Positions 34,014-42,047 of a stretch of 64,000 nt of DNA are shown piece after piece. Each line of letters begins with the position of its first letter. Within the stretch, counting starts at the first letter, position 1. The position numbers and the translations under genes were made by a program. Where the stretch lies: positions 186,001-250,000 of the forward strand of contig NZ_JACBYI010000002.1 in NCBI RefSeq assembly GCF_019352175.1, written 5' to 3'. Origin of the DNA: Paenibacillus sp. S150. Its GTDB lineage: Bacteria > Bacillota > Bacilli > Paenibacillales > Paenibacillaceae. Under the pieces are notes generated by a model. It made no database searches. It was not told the origin of the DNA and worked only from the letters and a program-made list of their open reading frames with translations.

Positions 34014-34931
34014 TTATAAACGAATATAGGACTCAAGGAACATTTGGAGTTCCGAAGCCCCGTCCGGGCGGATGCTGTAGCGCTCTGTTCCTTCCCCCCG
34101 CAGATGCACACGCAGCAATCCGGCAACGCGCAGGATGAGCAGGTGATGCATCAGCATTTCCCTGGACTGGCTAAGCTCCGACTGCATCTCCCACATCGTT
34201 TTGGGCTCATGCGCGATGAAGCGCAGCATGCGCAGCCGGGTCGGATCGGAGAGTGCTTTGGTTAAGCGGAGCAGCACAGTAGGCGGTTCTTCTTCGCTGT
34301 CCTGAGGCACATCCACCGGATACTGCACGAGCATCATTTTTTTATAGAAGCAATAGGTGTTGATCGGACGGTTGTGGACGGTGGGCAGCAGTACAATGGT
34401 TTCCAGCTCCGGAATGTCCTCGATGACAATTCCGCCGGAGGCATATTCAATCAGGGCCACGATATCCATTTTGCTCTCCAGCATTTTTTTCTCCGAGGCA
34501 TTCTCGATCATCAGCGGCAGCATTTTCTGCTCGGTATGGCGGAAATATTGAGTGTACCACAGGCGCAGGAGCGGTGTGTATCCGTACTTGATCCTGGCGC
34601 ATTCCTCCATCGTGAAATGATGGAAGAATGGCCGGGTGCGCTCGAAGCAGTCCTCCAGCGAGGAGGACTCCAGCTCATCCAGGAACTGTGTGACCTTGGA
34701 AGCCGCTCCCCGGCTGTACGCCCAGGCATACAGCACATCATAGTCTTCGAAGGGCCACTCGGCAGCCTGGCGCAAGGCGGAAATCTGCTGCGGCACAAGC
34801 CGGCCGTCAATCTCATGAATCCAGTCGTGTCCAATGTCCAGATTGGAAATCCATTTTCTAGTTACATATAACATAAAACTGTCCAGCAGTTCGTATACCG
34901 GCGAGACATCAATTTCTAATTGATAGTTCAT
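34014..34931 (-). CDS. ArsR-family transcriptional regulator with large N-terminal domain
   Basis: A 305-residue regulator. The C-terminal 90 residues are an ArsR/SmtB winged helix: LTKALSDPTRLRMLRFI, then EMQSELSQSREMLMHHLLILRVAGLL as recognition region and a wing with LRGEGTERYSI. The metal-binding ELCVCD motif of ArsR is absent. The N-terminal 210 residues are an uncharacterised, largely helical domain and probably bind the ligand. It is divergent from an MFS exporter gene (137 bp apart), the classic arrangement for local control of an efflux pump. Confidence 0.82.
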   Translation of the reverse strand: MNYQLEIDVSPVYELLDSFMLYVTRKWISNLDIGHDWIHEIDGRLVPQQISALRQAAEWPFEDYDVLYAWAYSRGAASKVTQFLDELESSSLEDCFERTRPFFHHFTMEECARIKYGYTPLLRLWYTQYFRHTEQKMLPLMIENASEKKMLESKMDIVALIEYASGGIVIEDIPELETIVLLPTVHNRPINTYCFYKKMMLVQYPVDVPQDSEEEPPTVLLRLTKALSDPTRLRMLRFIAHEPKTMWEMQSELSQSREMLMHHLLILRVAGLLRVHLRGEGTERYSIRPDGASELQMFLESYIRL

Positions 34932-35068
34932 GAAGCTGGCACCCCCAGGAAATCGGTCACTTTTACTATTATCTCTTGTTTTGAAGAAGGTTGTCCACTA
35001 TAATGTTCGGTGTTTGCCAAGACGCCGGCAGTAGCCGTAGCCATAGGATTATGACAGGAGGATTATCT

Positions 35069-36211
35069 GTGCCAGACCGTCACGCTGCATCCGTGAACCG
35101 GAGCAGTACACTCAGCTATTTCATTCTTATTGCAGTGATTATTGCGGCGGGACTCAGTCAAGGCCTGCTGCTTCCGGTATTATCCATTCTGCTGGAGCAA
35201 CAAGGGGTCTCCTCTTCACTCAATGGCCTGAATGCCGCCGCACTATATGTAGGCTCCTTCGCCATGACGCTGGCGGCCGAACGGATTCTCGGCGCAATCG
35301 GCTTCAAAAAACTGGTTGCGGCAGGCATCAGCCTTGTGCTGGTGTCGCTAATTTTATTTCCGCTGCTGCCAGGTGTCAAGGCCTGGTTCTTGCTGCGCCT
35401 GCTGGTCGGGGTGGGGGATTCGGCCATTAATTACGCCGCCCAGCTCTGGGTGCTGTTAATGACGCCAGCTGCGCACCGTGGCCGCAATCTCTCGCTGTAT
35501 GGCATGTCCTACGGGCTGGGCTTCAGCCTGGGGCCGCTCGGCATAAGTCTGCTGCGGTTCGGTCTGGCATCGCCTTTTGCAGCCATAGCCCTGCTCTTTT
35601 CGCTTGTTCTGATACTTGTGGCGCTGAAGCTGCCGGACTCTCATCCGGACAAGGCGGAGCATGGGGAGGGGCAAGCCCGCCGCTTCGCCCGCAGCTACAG
35701 TCTTGCGTGGTATGCGCTGATACCGGCTCTTTTATACGGATATATGGAAGCGAGCCTGAACAGCAATTTCCCGGTCTATGGACTGCGCATCGGCTTCACC
35801 ACCAATCAGATTGCCGCATTATTGCCTTTTGCCGGCATTGGGGGACTGCTGCTGCAGCTGCCTCTGGGCATGTGGAGCGACCGCTATGGCCGGAAGAAGA
35901 TTCTAATATTCAGCGGAGCGGGCGGGGGCTTGGCGTTTGCGCTTCTGCCGCTGGCGGCAGCGGGTGGGCTGGTAGGCTCCTTCTTCTCGCTGGGACTCAG
36001 TTATGCTGCGGATATCCTGCCCGGAAATCTGCTGCCTGCCGCAAACGTAGTTTCATCTTTTCATTACAGCCTCGGGAGCATCATCGGTCCGGGGATCGGG
36101 GGCTTGCTGCTGCAATTCGGCTGGGGCGGCGGTGTTTTTGCCCTTCTGGGCGCTTTGTATATTTTGTTCGGCCTGGCCGGGTTATTATTCTCGCCACGGC
36201 AGCCGATTTGA
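35069..36211 (+). CDS. MFS transporter
   Basis: A 380-residue major-facilitator protein with about 12 hydrophobic segments. It has a loop 2-3-like WSDRYGRKK motif in the second half and a GVGDSAINYAAQLWVLL helix in the first half. It resembles YfkF/drug-efflux-type MFS proteins; the substrate is unknown. The GTG at 35069 was chosen because AGGAGG lies 7 bp upstream; the frame opens earlier (34991) without a ribosome site. It is divergent from the ArsR-type regulator gene. Confidence 0.85.
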   Translation: MPDRHAASVNRSSTLSYFILIAVIIAAGLSQGLLLPVLSILLEQQGVSSSLNGLNAAALYVGSFAMTLAAERILGAIGFKKLVAAGISLVLVSLILFPLLPGVKAWFLLRLLVGVGDSAINYAAQLWVLLMTPAAHRGRNLSLYGMSYGLGFSLGPLGISLLRFGLASPFAAIALLFSLVLILVALKLPDSHPDKAEHGEGQARRFARSYSLAWYALIPALLYGYMEASLNSNFPVYGLRIGFTTNQIAALLPFAGIGGLLLQLPLGMWSDRYGRKKILIFSGAGGGLAFALLPLAAAGGLVGSFFSLGLSYAADILPGNLLPAANVVSSFHYSLGSIIGPGIGGLLLQFGWGGGVFALLGALYILFGLAGLLFSPRQPI

Positions 36212-36301
36212 GGTAAGATAAGAACGAGTGCTCGCATGGAATTTGATCCCGCTTTCAGAGTACACTATAGAGAAGAGATGAAGACAGGGAGAGGCTGAAC
36301 T

Positions 36302-37027
36302 ATGATTACAGTTGAACATTTGGCCAAAGCAGTTGGCGAAGACAAGCTTCCGGTGCTGCAGGACATTGGCTTTCAATTAGAAGCAGGTGAGCTTGTGGTG
36401 CTGCTGGGAGCCAGCGGCAGCGGCAAGTCAACATTGCTGCGGTGTCTGGCGCTCAAGGAGAAATGGGACCGGGGCAACTTCCGGGTAGATGGAACCGATA
36501 TTATGAAAAGCGTCTTCGCCGGCAAACGCAAAATCAGCCGCGAATGGGCATACCTGGAACAGAATGCGGAGCTGAATCCGAATCGTACTGCGCTGAAGAA
36601 TGTCCTGATCGGCCAATCCTCGCAGACGCCCTTGTGGCGGATGGTCACCGGCATGGTTCGTTCAGATGATTATATGGGCGCAATGGACGAGCTTGACCTC
36701 CTGGGTCTGCTCGATAAGGCCAAGATGAAGACCAGCCAGTTAAGCGGCGGGGAGCGCCAGCGTGTGGCGATTGCCCGTGCATTGGTGCATGGTGCCAAGG
36801 TTATACTGGCTGATGAGCCAGTCACCGGCCTGGATCCCAAAACAGCGGAGAACGTGCTGGAGACGCTGCGCAAGCTGTGCGAGGAAAAGGGGCTTACAGT
36901 GATTACGGTGATCCCCATCGAGCTGGCGGAGCGGTATGCCACGCGGATCTGGGTGCTGGAAGACGGCAGAATCAAGCACGATGTGAAGGGACGCCGCCTG
37001 ACCTCTCAGGAGCGTTCCCATCTGTAA
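36302..37027 (+). CDS. ABC transporter ATP-binding protein (phosphonate/lipoprotein-type), no permease nearby
   Basis: A 241-residue ABC ATPase. Walker A is GASGSGKST (about 36-44), the signature is LSGGERQRVAIARAL, Walker B is VILADEPVTGLD, and the Q-loop is in YLEQNAELN. It resembles PhnC/LolD-like cassettes. The position usually holding the switch histidine reads ITVIPIELAE, so the H-loop His is missing or replaced, which would impair normal hydrolysis. It is the first gene of a four-gene run with a lipoprotein, response regulator and histidine kinase, and no membrane subunit is encoded. Confidence 0.8.
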   Translation: MITVEHLAKAVGEDKLPVLQDIGFQLEAGELVVLLGASGSGKSTLLRCLALKEKWDRGNFRVDGTDIMKSVFAGKRKISREWAYLEQNAELNPNRTALKNVLIGQSSQTPLWRMVTGMVRSDDYMGAMDELDLLGLLDKAKMKTSQLSGGERQRVAIARALVHGAKVILADEPVTGLDPKTAENVLETLRKLCEEKGLTVITVIPIELAERYATRIWVLEDGRIKHDVKGRRLTSQERSHL

Positions 37028-37065
37028 CGGAACAAGAACCATGCAACCGGGAAAGAGTGATAAAG

Positions 37066-38349
37066 TTGAATAGACAAGTACTGAAGCGTCTGGCGGCGGT
37101 ATCACTGTCCCTGTCCGTGCTCTCGGGCTGCACCTTCATCAGTGATCCTGTTTCGCGGATGAAGGAGCCGCAGCTGTCGGCGGACAAGGCGTCACTGCTG
37201 ACAGCAATCAATTCCTTGAAGCCTGCCAGTTCCACGCTGATCCGTCCGGCGAATGATGATGACAGCTCCATCTTTACCGAGGATCTGGATAAGGACGGCG
37301 TCGTGGAGACGCTCGTTTTCTATCTGACGAAGAATGAAACGGTGCAGATACACGGCATGATTTTGGAGAAGCAGGAAGAGGAATGGGTCAAGAAGCTTGT
37401 GTTTGACGGCAACGGGACAGAACTGGATTCTGTGGATATTAAGGATGTGACCGGTGACGGCAAGCTGGATATCATTGCAGGCTACTCGCGCGGCGAAGAA
37501 AAAGGCATGGTGGTGTACCAGTATTCGGACGGAGTCCTGGAGGAAGTGCTGACGCAGCCATATACCCAATATCTGCTGGGGGATCTGAACGAGGATGGCA
37601 TTCCGGACATCACTGTCGTGAATTTCAAGCGCAATGAATTTGCCACAATTACAACCTATCAGTATAGTGATGGATTCAAGGTGCTGGATGAGCTGGACGA
37701 TCTGGACCCGTATTTTAATAATTATTACAGTATTGTCTCAGGAAAGGTAGCCGAGCACAAAGAAGGTATCATTCTGGATGCGGCGGTAGATTCCCGTTCA
37801 GCCTATACGACTGTGGTTGTGATGGATAACAATAAGCTTCGTGTGGCTGTTCCTGGGGATGCCCGGACCTTCAAGGAACGGAAGATTATCAGTGAGGACA
37901 TCGACGGCGACGGGATTATTGAGGTCGGGCTGCTGGAACGGCCCCAAGGCTGGGAGTATTTTGATCCGCAGACAATACCTTATTTCAATTCCTACTACAA
38001 ATGGGACGGGAAGAATGGACTTGTCTTCTCCGACCAGCAGTATCGTGATCCGTCGGACCGCTTTATTATTAATTTTTCACCGGAATGGTATGAGAAGGTA
38101 ACGGTCGACACCAAATCCGTTCAGGATAAATACCTGCGCTTCATTATGTCGGATACCGGAGAGACGGTGGCCGAGGTGTCCTTCTTTTCTCCTGCGGAGT
38201 GGGACCGGGTGAAGAATTCCGGCTGGGAGCTGCTTGGGAGCGATCTGGACAAAATTATCGGCTACCGGGGAGACCTGGAACAAAGCACAAGCGGGGGAGA
38301 CAGCAACAAGATCACCTCGCCTATTGAAAGGAAGGGAATTGATGAGTAA
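37066..38349 (+). CDS. FG-GAP/VCBS-repeat lipoprotein
   Basis: A 427-residue exported lipoprotein. The N-terminus has a basic start, hydrophobic core and lipobox LSGC at about residue 20. Four acidic loops of the Dx(D/N)xDG type are visible: DLDKDGVVE, DVTGDGKLD, DLNEDGIPD and DIDGDGIIE. They are typical calcium-binding blades of FG-GAP/VCBS beta-propeller repeats. The protein's role is unknown. Its stop overlaps the response regulator start by 8 bp, so it could be a surface input for that two-component system. The start is TTG 37066 or GTG 37057; neither has a strong ribosome site. Confidence 0.8.
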   Translation: MNRQVLKRLAAVSLSLSVLSGCTFISDPVSRMKEPQLSADKASLLTAINSLKPASSTLIRPANDDDSSIFTEDLDKDGVVETLVFYLTKNETVQIHGMILEKQEEEWVKKLVFDGNGTELDSVDIKDVTGDGKLDIIAGYSRGEEKGMVVYQYSDGVLEEVLTQPYTQYLLGDLNEDGIPDITVVNFKRNEFATITTYQYSDGFKVLDELDDLDPYFNNYYSIVSGKVAEHKEGIILDAAVDSRSAYTTVVVMDNNKLRVAVPGDARTFKERKIISEDIDGDGIIEVGLLERPQGWEYFDPQTIPYFNSYYKWDGKNGLVFSDQQYRDPSDRFIINFSPEWYEKVTVDTKSVQDKYLRFIMSDTGETVAEVSFFSPAEWDRVKNSGWELLGSDLDKIIGYRGDLEQSTSGGDSNKITSPIERKGIDE

Positions 38350-39040
38350 GGTACTGATCCTGGAGGATGAAGAATCCATCCGGAGTTTTATTGTAATCAA
38401 TCTCAAGCGCAACGGCTTTGAGGTGCTGGAGGCGGCAGATGGAAATGAAGCGCTGCACAAGCTGACAACGGTGCCCGATATTGATATTGCACTGCTGGAT
38501 GTAATGGTTCCGGGCATTGACGGGTTTGAGGTGTGCAGACGGATCAGGGAGACCAATGAGCGGCTGGGGATTATTTTTCTGACCGCGAAGGTGCAGGAGC
38601 AGGACAAGGTCTATGCGCTTTCGGTAGGGGCGGATGACCATGTAAGCAAGCCGTTCAGCCCTACAGAGCTGATCGCCCGCATCCAGTCCCTGCTGCGCCG
38701 GGTCAATGTGCACCGCGAGCAGTCCGCCAAGGTTTCTTTTCATTCCGGGCCGTTTACGCTCGATCTGATTTCCAAGCAGTTCAAACGCAGCGGAGAGGCT
38801 ATTGAGCTGACGCCAACCGAATTCTCACTGGTGCAATTTTTCCTGGAAATGGAGAATACACCGCTTAGCCGTGATTCACTGCTCGATCATGTCTGGGGCA
38901 AGGAGTATATGGGAGATCCCAAAATTGTGGATGTGAACATCCGCCGGCTGCGCCAAAAGATCGAAAATAATCCGTCGGAACCGGAGTATCTCCAGACTGT
39001 ATGGGGTCATGGCTATAAGTGGAAAGGCCAAGGACAATGA
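38342..39040 (+). CDS. OmpR/PhoB-family response regulator
   Basis: A 232-residue regulator with a complete receiver domain: acidic pair in ILEDEES, phospho-acceptor Asp in LLDVMVPG (about residue 52), Thr in FLTAKVQ and Lys in VSKPFSP. The C-terminal winged helix has ELTPTEFSLVQFF, KIVDVNIRRLRQKIE and VWGHGYKW. It overlaps the lipoprotein gene (8 bp) and the kinase gene (ATGA, 4 bp), so the three are translationally coupled. Target genes are unknown. Confidence 0.92.
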   Translation: MSKVLILEDEESIRSFIVINLKRNGFEVLEAADGNEALHKLTTVPDIDIALLDVMVPGIDGFEVCRRIRETNERLGIIFLTAKVQEQDKVYALSVGADDHVSKPFSPTELIARIQSLLRRVNVHREQSAKVSFHSGPFTLDLISKQFKRSGEAIELTPTEFSLVQFFLEMENTPLSRDSLLDHVWGKEYMGDPKIVDVNIRRLRQKIENNPSEPEYLQTVWGHGYKWKGQGQ

Positions 39041-40464
39041 TTAAAAAGGGGATGCGCAGACAGATTGTACTGCACTATATTTTTGTCGTTTTTGTGGCGC
39101 TTCTCCTCATTGAGGTTATATTCCTGCTGGCGATCCGGACGTATTATTACGACAGTGTCTACAGTAAAATCACAACGCATATCGGAACGGCAGAGGATTT
39201 CCTGAAATATGAGATTTCAGGGGAGCGCTCGCCCAACCAGCTCCAGAAGCTGCTCGACTTCTTTCAGATGGACCATACCGAGCTGCAGGTGCTGACCCTG
39301 GACGGCAATATGCTGATCAGCTCCACCGGCTTTCAGCCGGACCGGACGATCACTACGAGTGATGTTCCGGAGGCGGTAGGCGGAGGTGTCGGCCGATGGG
39401 TTGGCCGGCAGCCGGGCACGAACGAAAGTGTCATGGCTGTGTCCAAAATGATGCATATCAACGGACGCGAGACCTATGTTATCCGGTACATTACCTCTAT
39501 GGAGAGAATTGACAGTGATTTGCTGAACCTGACGCTGGTATCCATCGGGATTGGCGCGGCGGTTATGGCTATTGTGGTTCTGTTCAGCTTTGGACTGGCC
39601 AATTCCATTGTGAAGCCGCTGAACAATATCACAGCCGTCTCGGCCCAGATGGCCAGAGGGAAGTTCACCGCGCGCATCAAAGGCGATTATAAATATGAAA
39701 TCGGCGATTTGGCCTCCACGCTGAATTATATGGCGGATGAAATTATCCGCAGCAACCAGATCAAGGATGATTTCATTTCCTCTATCTCCCATGAGCTGCG
39801 GACACCGCTCACCAGTATCAAGGGCTGGAGCGAAACGCTCATTTCCGGCGGCTATGATCCGGAGGAAACCAAGCTGGGCATGGGCATCATCTCCAAGGAG
39901 AGCGACCGCCTGATCGGGCTGGTGGAAGAGATTCTGGACTTCTCCAAGCTGCAGCAGAATGAGATGAAGCTATCCATGGGCCGTGTGGATACCAAAGTCC
40001 TTTTGCAGGAAACGATCCTGAATATTTGGGCCAAAGCGGAGAAGAAACGGATTCATCTGCTTCTGGAATGCGAGGAGACGATCTATATCAAGGCTGATGC
40101 CAACCGGCTGAAGCAGGTGTTTCTCAACCTGGTGGACAACGCAGTGAAGTTCTCTTCCGAGGATTCGAGTATCGTCCTGTCCGCACACCGCTTGCCGGCC
40201 AGTGAAATGGCCGTAATTGTGCGTGACAGCGGCATCGGCATCAGCGAGGCGCATCTTGCCAGAGTACGCGACAGGTTCTTCCAGGTTGACGCGCTGAACG
40301 GAGGTACGGGTCTGGGACTTGCAATTTCACAGCAAATTGTGGAGCTTCACGGAGGCAGGCTGGAAATGGACAGCGAGCTTGGCAGGGGAACGCAGGTAAC
40401 CGTGATCTTGCCTATTACAGCTGAGCTTCCTCCAGCGGCTCCAGAGGCCGGGAAACTGCTCTAG
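39037..40464 (+). CDS. Membrane sensor histidine kinase with HAMP domain
   Basis: A 475-residue kinase. A first membrane helix at about 12-34 and a second at about 168-192 frame an extracellular sensor region of about 130 residues. HAMP follows (SIVKPLNNITAVSAQMARGKF). The phospho-accepting His is in SSISHELRTPLTS (about 250). ATP-binding boxes follow: N box FLNLVDNAVKF, G1 VRDSGIGIS, and G2 GGTGLGLAIS. It lacks a PAS domain. It is the partner of the regulator that overlaps it upstream; the signal may involve the FG-GAP lipoprotein, by inference from gene order. Confidence 0.93.
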   Translation: MIKKGMRRQIVLHYIFVVFVALLLIEVIFLLAIRTYYYDSVYSKITTHIGTAEDFLKYEISGERSPNQLQKLLDFFQMDHTELQVLTLDGNMLISSTGFQPDRTITTSDVPEAVGGGVGRWVGRQPGTNESVMAVSKMMHINGRETYVIRYITSMERIDSDLLNLTLVSIGIGAAVMAIVVLFSFGLANSIVKPLNNITAVSAQMARGKFTARIKGDYKYEIGDLASTLNYMADEIIRSNQIKDDFISSISHELRTPLTSIKGWSETLISGGYDPEETKLGMGIISKESDRLIGLVEEILDFSKLQQNEMKLSMGRVDTKVLLQETILNIWAKAEKKRIHLLLECEETIYIKADANRLKQVFLNLVDNAVKFSSEDSSIVLSAHRLPASEMAVIVRDSGIGISEAHLARVRDRFFQVDALNGGTGLGLAISQQIVELHGGRLEMDSELGRGTQVTVILPITAELPPAAPEAGKLL

Positions 40465-40508
40465 ACCCATTCCCAGAAAGTTACAACGGGACCAGGGACA
40501 AAATAATA

Positions 40509-40550
40509 AGAGAGGCGGCAGCCGTCACAGACAGCTGCCGCCTCTCTTAT
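40509..40550. terminator. Bidirectional terminator between the histidine kinase gene and glgC
   Basis: AGAGAGGCGGCAGC/GCTGCCGCCTCTCT pairs perfectly over 14 bp with an 11-nt loop. Flanking tracts are AT-rich in both directions (TATTTATAT; on the minus strand TATTATTTTG), suited to the convergent arrangement. Confidence 0.8.
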
Positions 40551-40568
40551 TTATATATGATTCACGCT

Positions 40569-40598
40569 ATAAATTATCCTTCAACTTCTCGCTGAAAC
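40569..40598. repeat. 30-nt dispersed repeat, copy A
   Basis: This differs from 54344-54373 at only three of 30 positions. It begins ATAAATTATCCTTC and ends TTCTCGCTGAAAC. It lies just after the glgC stop. Copy B sits upstream of the 3D-domain protein gene. Confidence 0.75.
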
Positions 40599-40606
40599 GG
40601 AAGCCT

Positions 40607-41830
40607 TTAAGAAGGAAGCCCTTCTGCACGCATGCGGCCGGTTTTCTCGTAGACCTCCTGCAGCAGACGGGAGGGCTGGGTCTTGATGACCGGTTTGGCG
40701 GCGACAATCTCATGCGGACCCACGACAACGATATTGTCGGAACTGCCTTTGATTACAGCACCGTCTTTGATTACGGCTCCTTCGCCGATAATGGCATTCT
40801 CAATCATAACGCCGCGGCCAATTCTCACTCCAGGCATAATGACGCTCTGTTTGACCAGACTCAGCTTGCCGACCTCCACACCTCCGAAGACTACTGAACG
40901 CTGCAGGCTGCCTTCCAGCAGGCAGGATTCATTCACAAGGCTGTCAGCGGCCGGGAGCTGAAGGCGGGGTTTATGCGCGGCAGGCTTCAACCGGCGGGCC
41001 CGGCTGTACATCGGCCAGCGGGAGTTGTCGAGCTTGAAGCCATTGTCGTCATGCAGCAGGTCCATATGAGCTTCCCACAAGCTGTCAACTGTACCCACAT
41101 CTCTCCAGTAGCCCTTGAAACGGTAGGCGAAGAGTTCCTCGTTGCCGTCCAGCATGGCTGGGATGACATCCTTTCCGAAATCATGGCTGGAGGCCGGATT
41201 TGCCGCATCCAGCAGCAGGTGCTCCTTGAGGTATTTCCACTCGAACAAATAAATTCCCATGGACGCAAGATTGCTCTTGGGAACCTTTGGTTTTTCGGCA
41301 AACTCGGAGATTTTAAGGTCTTCATTCACGTTCATCACGCCAAAGCGGCTGGCCTCATCCCAAGGGACCTCCATCACTGAAATGGTGGCTTTGGCCGCTT
41401 TGCCCACATGATAATCGAGCATTTTACGGTAATTCATATGGTAAATATGATCCGCCGACAGAATAAGAACATGCTCGGGGCTGTGGCTGTCAATGAATTC
41501 AATATTTTTATAAATAGCATCGGCTGTTCCTGTGTAGCTGTCTCTGCCTTCAACGCCGGAAGGAAGCAGCTTCACGCCTTTATCCGCCGTAGTGTGGAGC
41601 CCCCATGGCTCACCGGCGCCAATATGATTGTGCAAGGAATTGGCTTCATACTGTGTCAATACTCCTACCGTATCAATATCGGAATTCACACAATTGCTGA
41701 GGGGAAAATCAACGATTCTATACTGTCCGCCGAAAGGGACTGCAGGCTTAGCCATGGTGGTAGTCAGGGGAGCCAGTCTGCGGCCTTCCCCACCTGCCAA
41801 AAGCATGGCGATACATTCTTTTTTACTCAT
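40607..41830 (-). CDS. glgC: Glucose-1-phosphate adenylyltransferase (ADP-glucose pyrophosphorylase)
   Basis: A 407-residue enzyme that makes ADP-glucose, the committed step of glycogen synthesis. The nucleotidyl-transferase domain starts [15 protein letters not shown] (residues 10-24), with [25 protein letters not shown] and FAEKPK (Lys contacting glucose-1-phosphate). A left-handed beta-helix domain is at the C-terminus ([19 protein letters not shown] and following). There is no glgD-like paralogue nearby, so the enzyme is probably a homotetramer, unlike the GlgC/GlgD pair of Bacillus. It is divergent from glgB-glgA (217 bp apart), with GGGAGGGA upstream of its ATG. Confidence 0.94.
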   Translation of the reverse strand: MSKKECIAMLLAGGEGRRLAPLTTTMAKPAVPFGGQYRIVDFPLSNCVNSDIDTVGVLTQYEANSLHNHIGAGEPWGLHTTADKGVKLLPSGVEGRDSYTGTADAIYKNIEFIDSHSPEHVLILSADHIYHMNYRKMLDYHVGKAAKATISVMEVPWDEASRFGVMNVNEDLKISEFAEKPKVPKSNLASMGIYLFEWKYLKEHLLLDAANPASSHDFGKDVIPAMLDGNEELFAYRFKGYWRDVGTVDSLWEAHMDLLHDDNGFKLDNSRWPMYSRARRLKPAAHKPRLQLPAADSLVNESCLLEGSLQRSVVFGGVEVGKLSLVKQSVIMPGVRIGRGVMIENAIIGEGAVIKDGAVIKGSSDNIVVVGPHEIVAAKPVIKTQPSRLLQEVYEKTGRMRAEGLPS

Positions 41831-42047
41831 TTGTTATCCCTCCCATTTTTTTGTCAATGCTTGTAATATACACGCAGAGCAAGCACTTGAAACGCATAGG
41901 TGAAATATATTGCCGTGGTTTTGCAAAAATTACATTAATTATTTTCTTTATTCCTTTTACTCCCGGAATTCTAACCGAAATCATTTTCAAAACCTGAACA
42001 TTCGGGTAATGTTAAAGGTGCACCCTATATAAAAAGGTGGTGATGAT

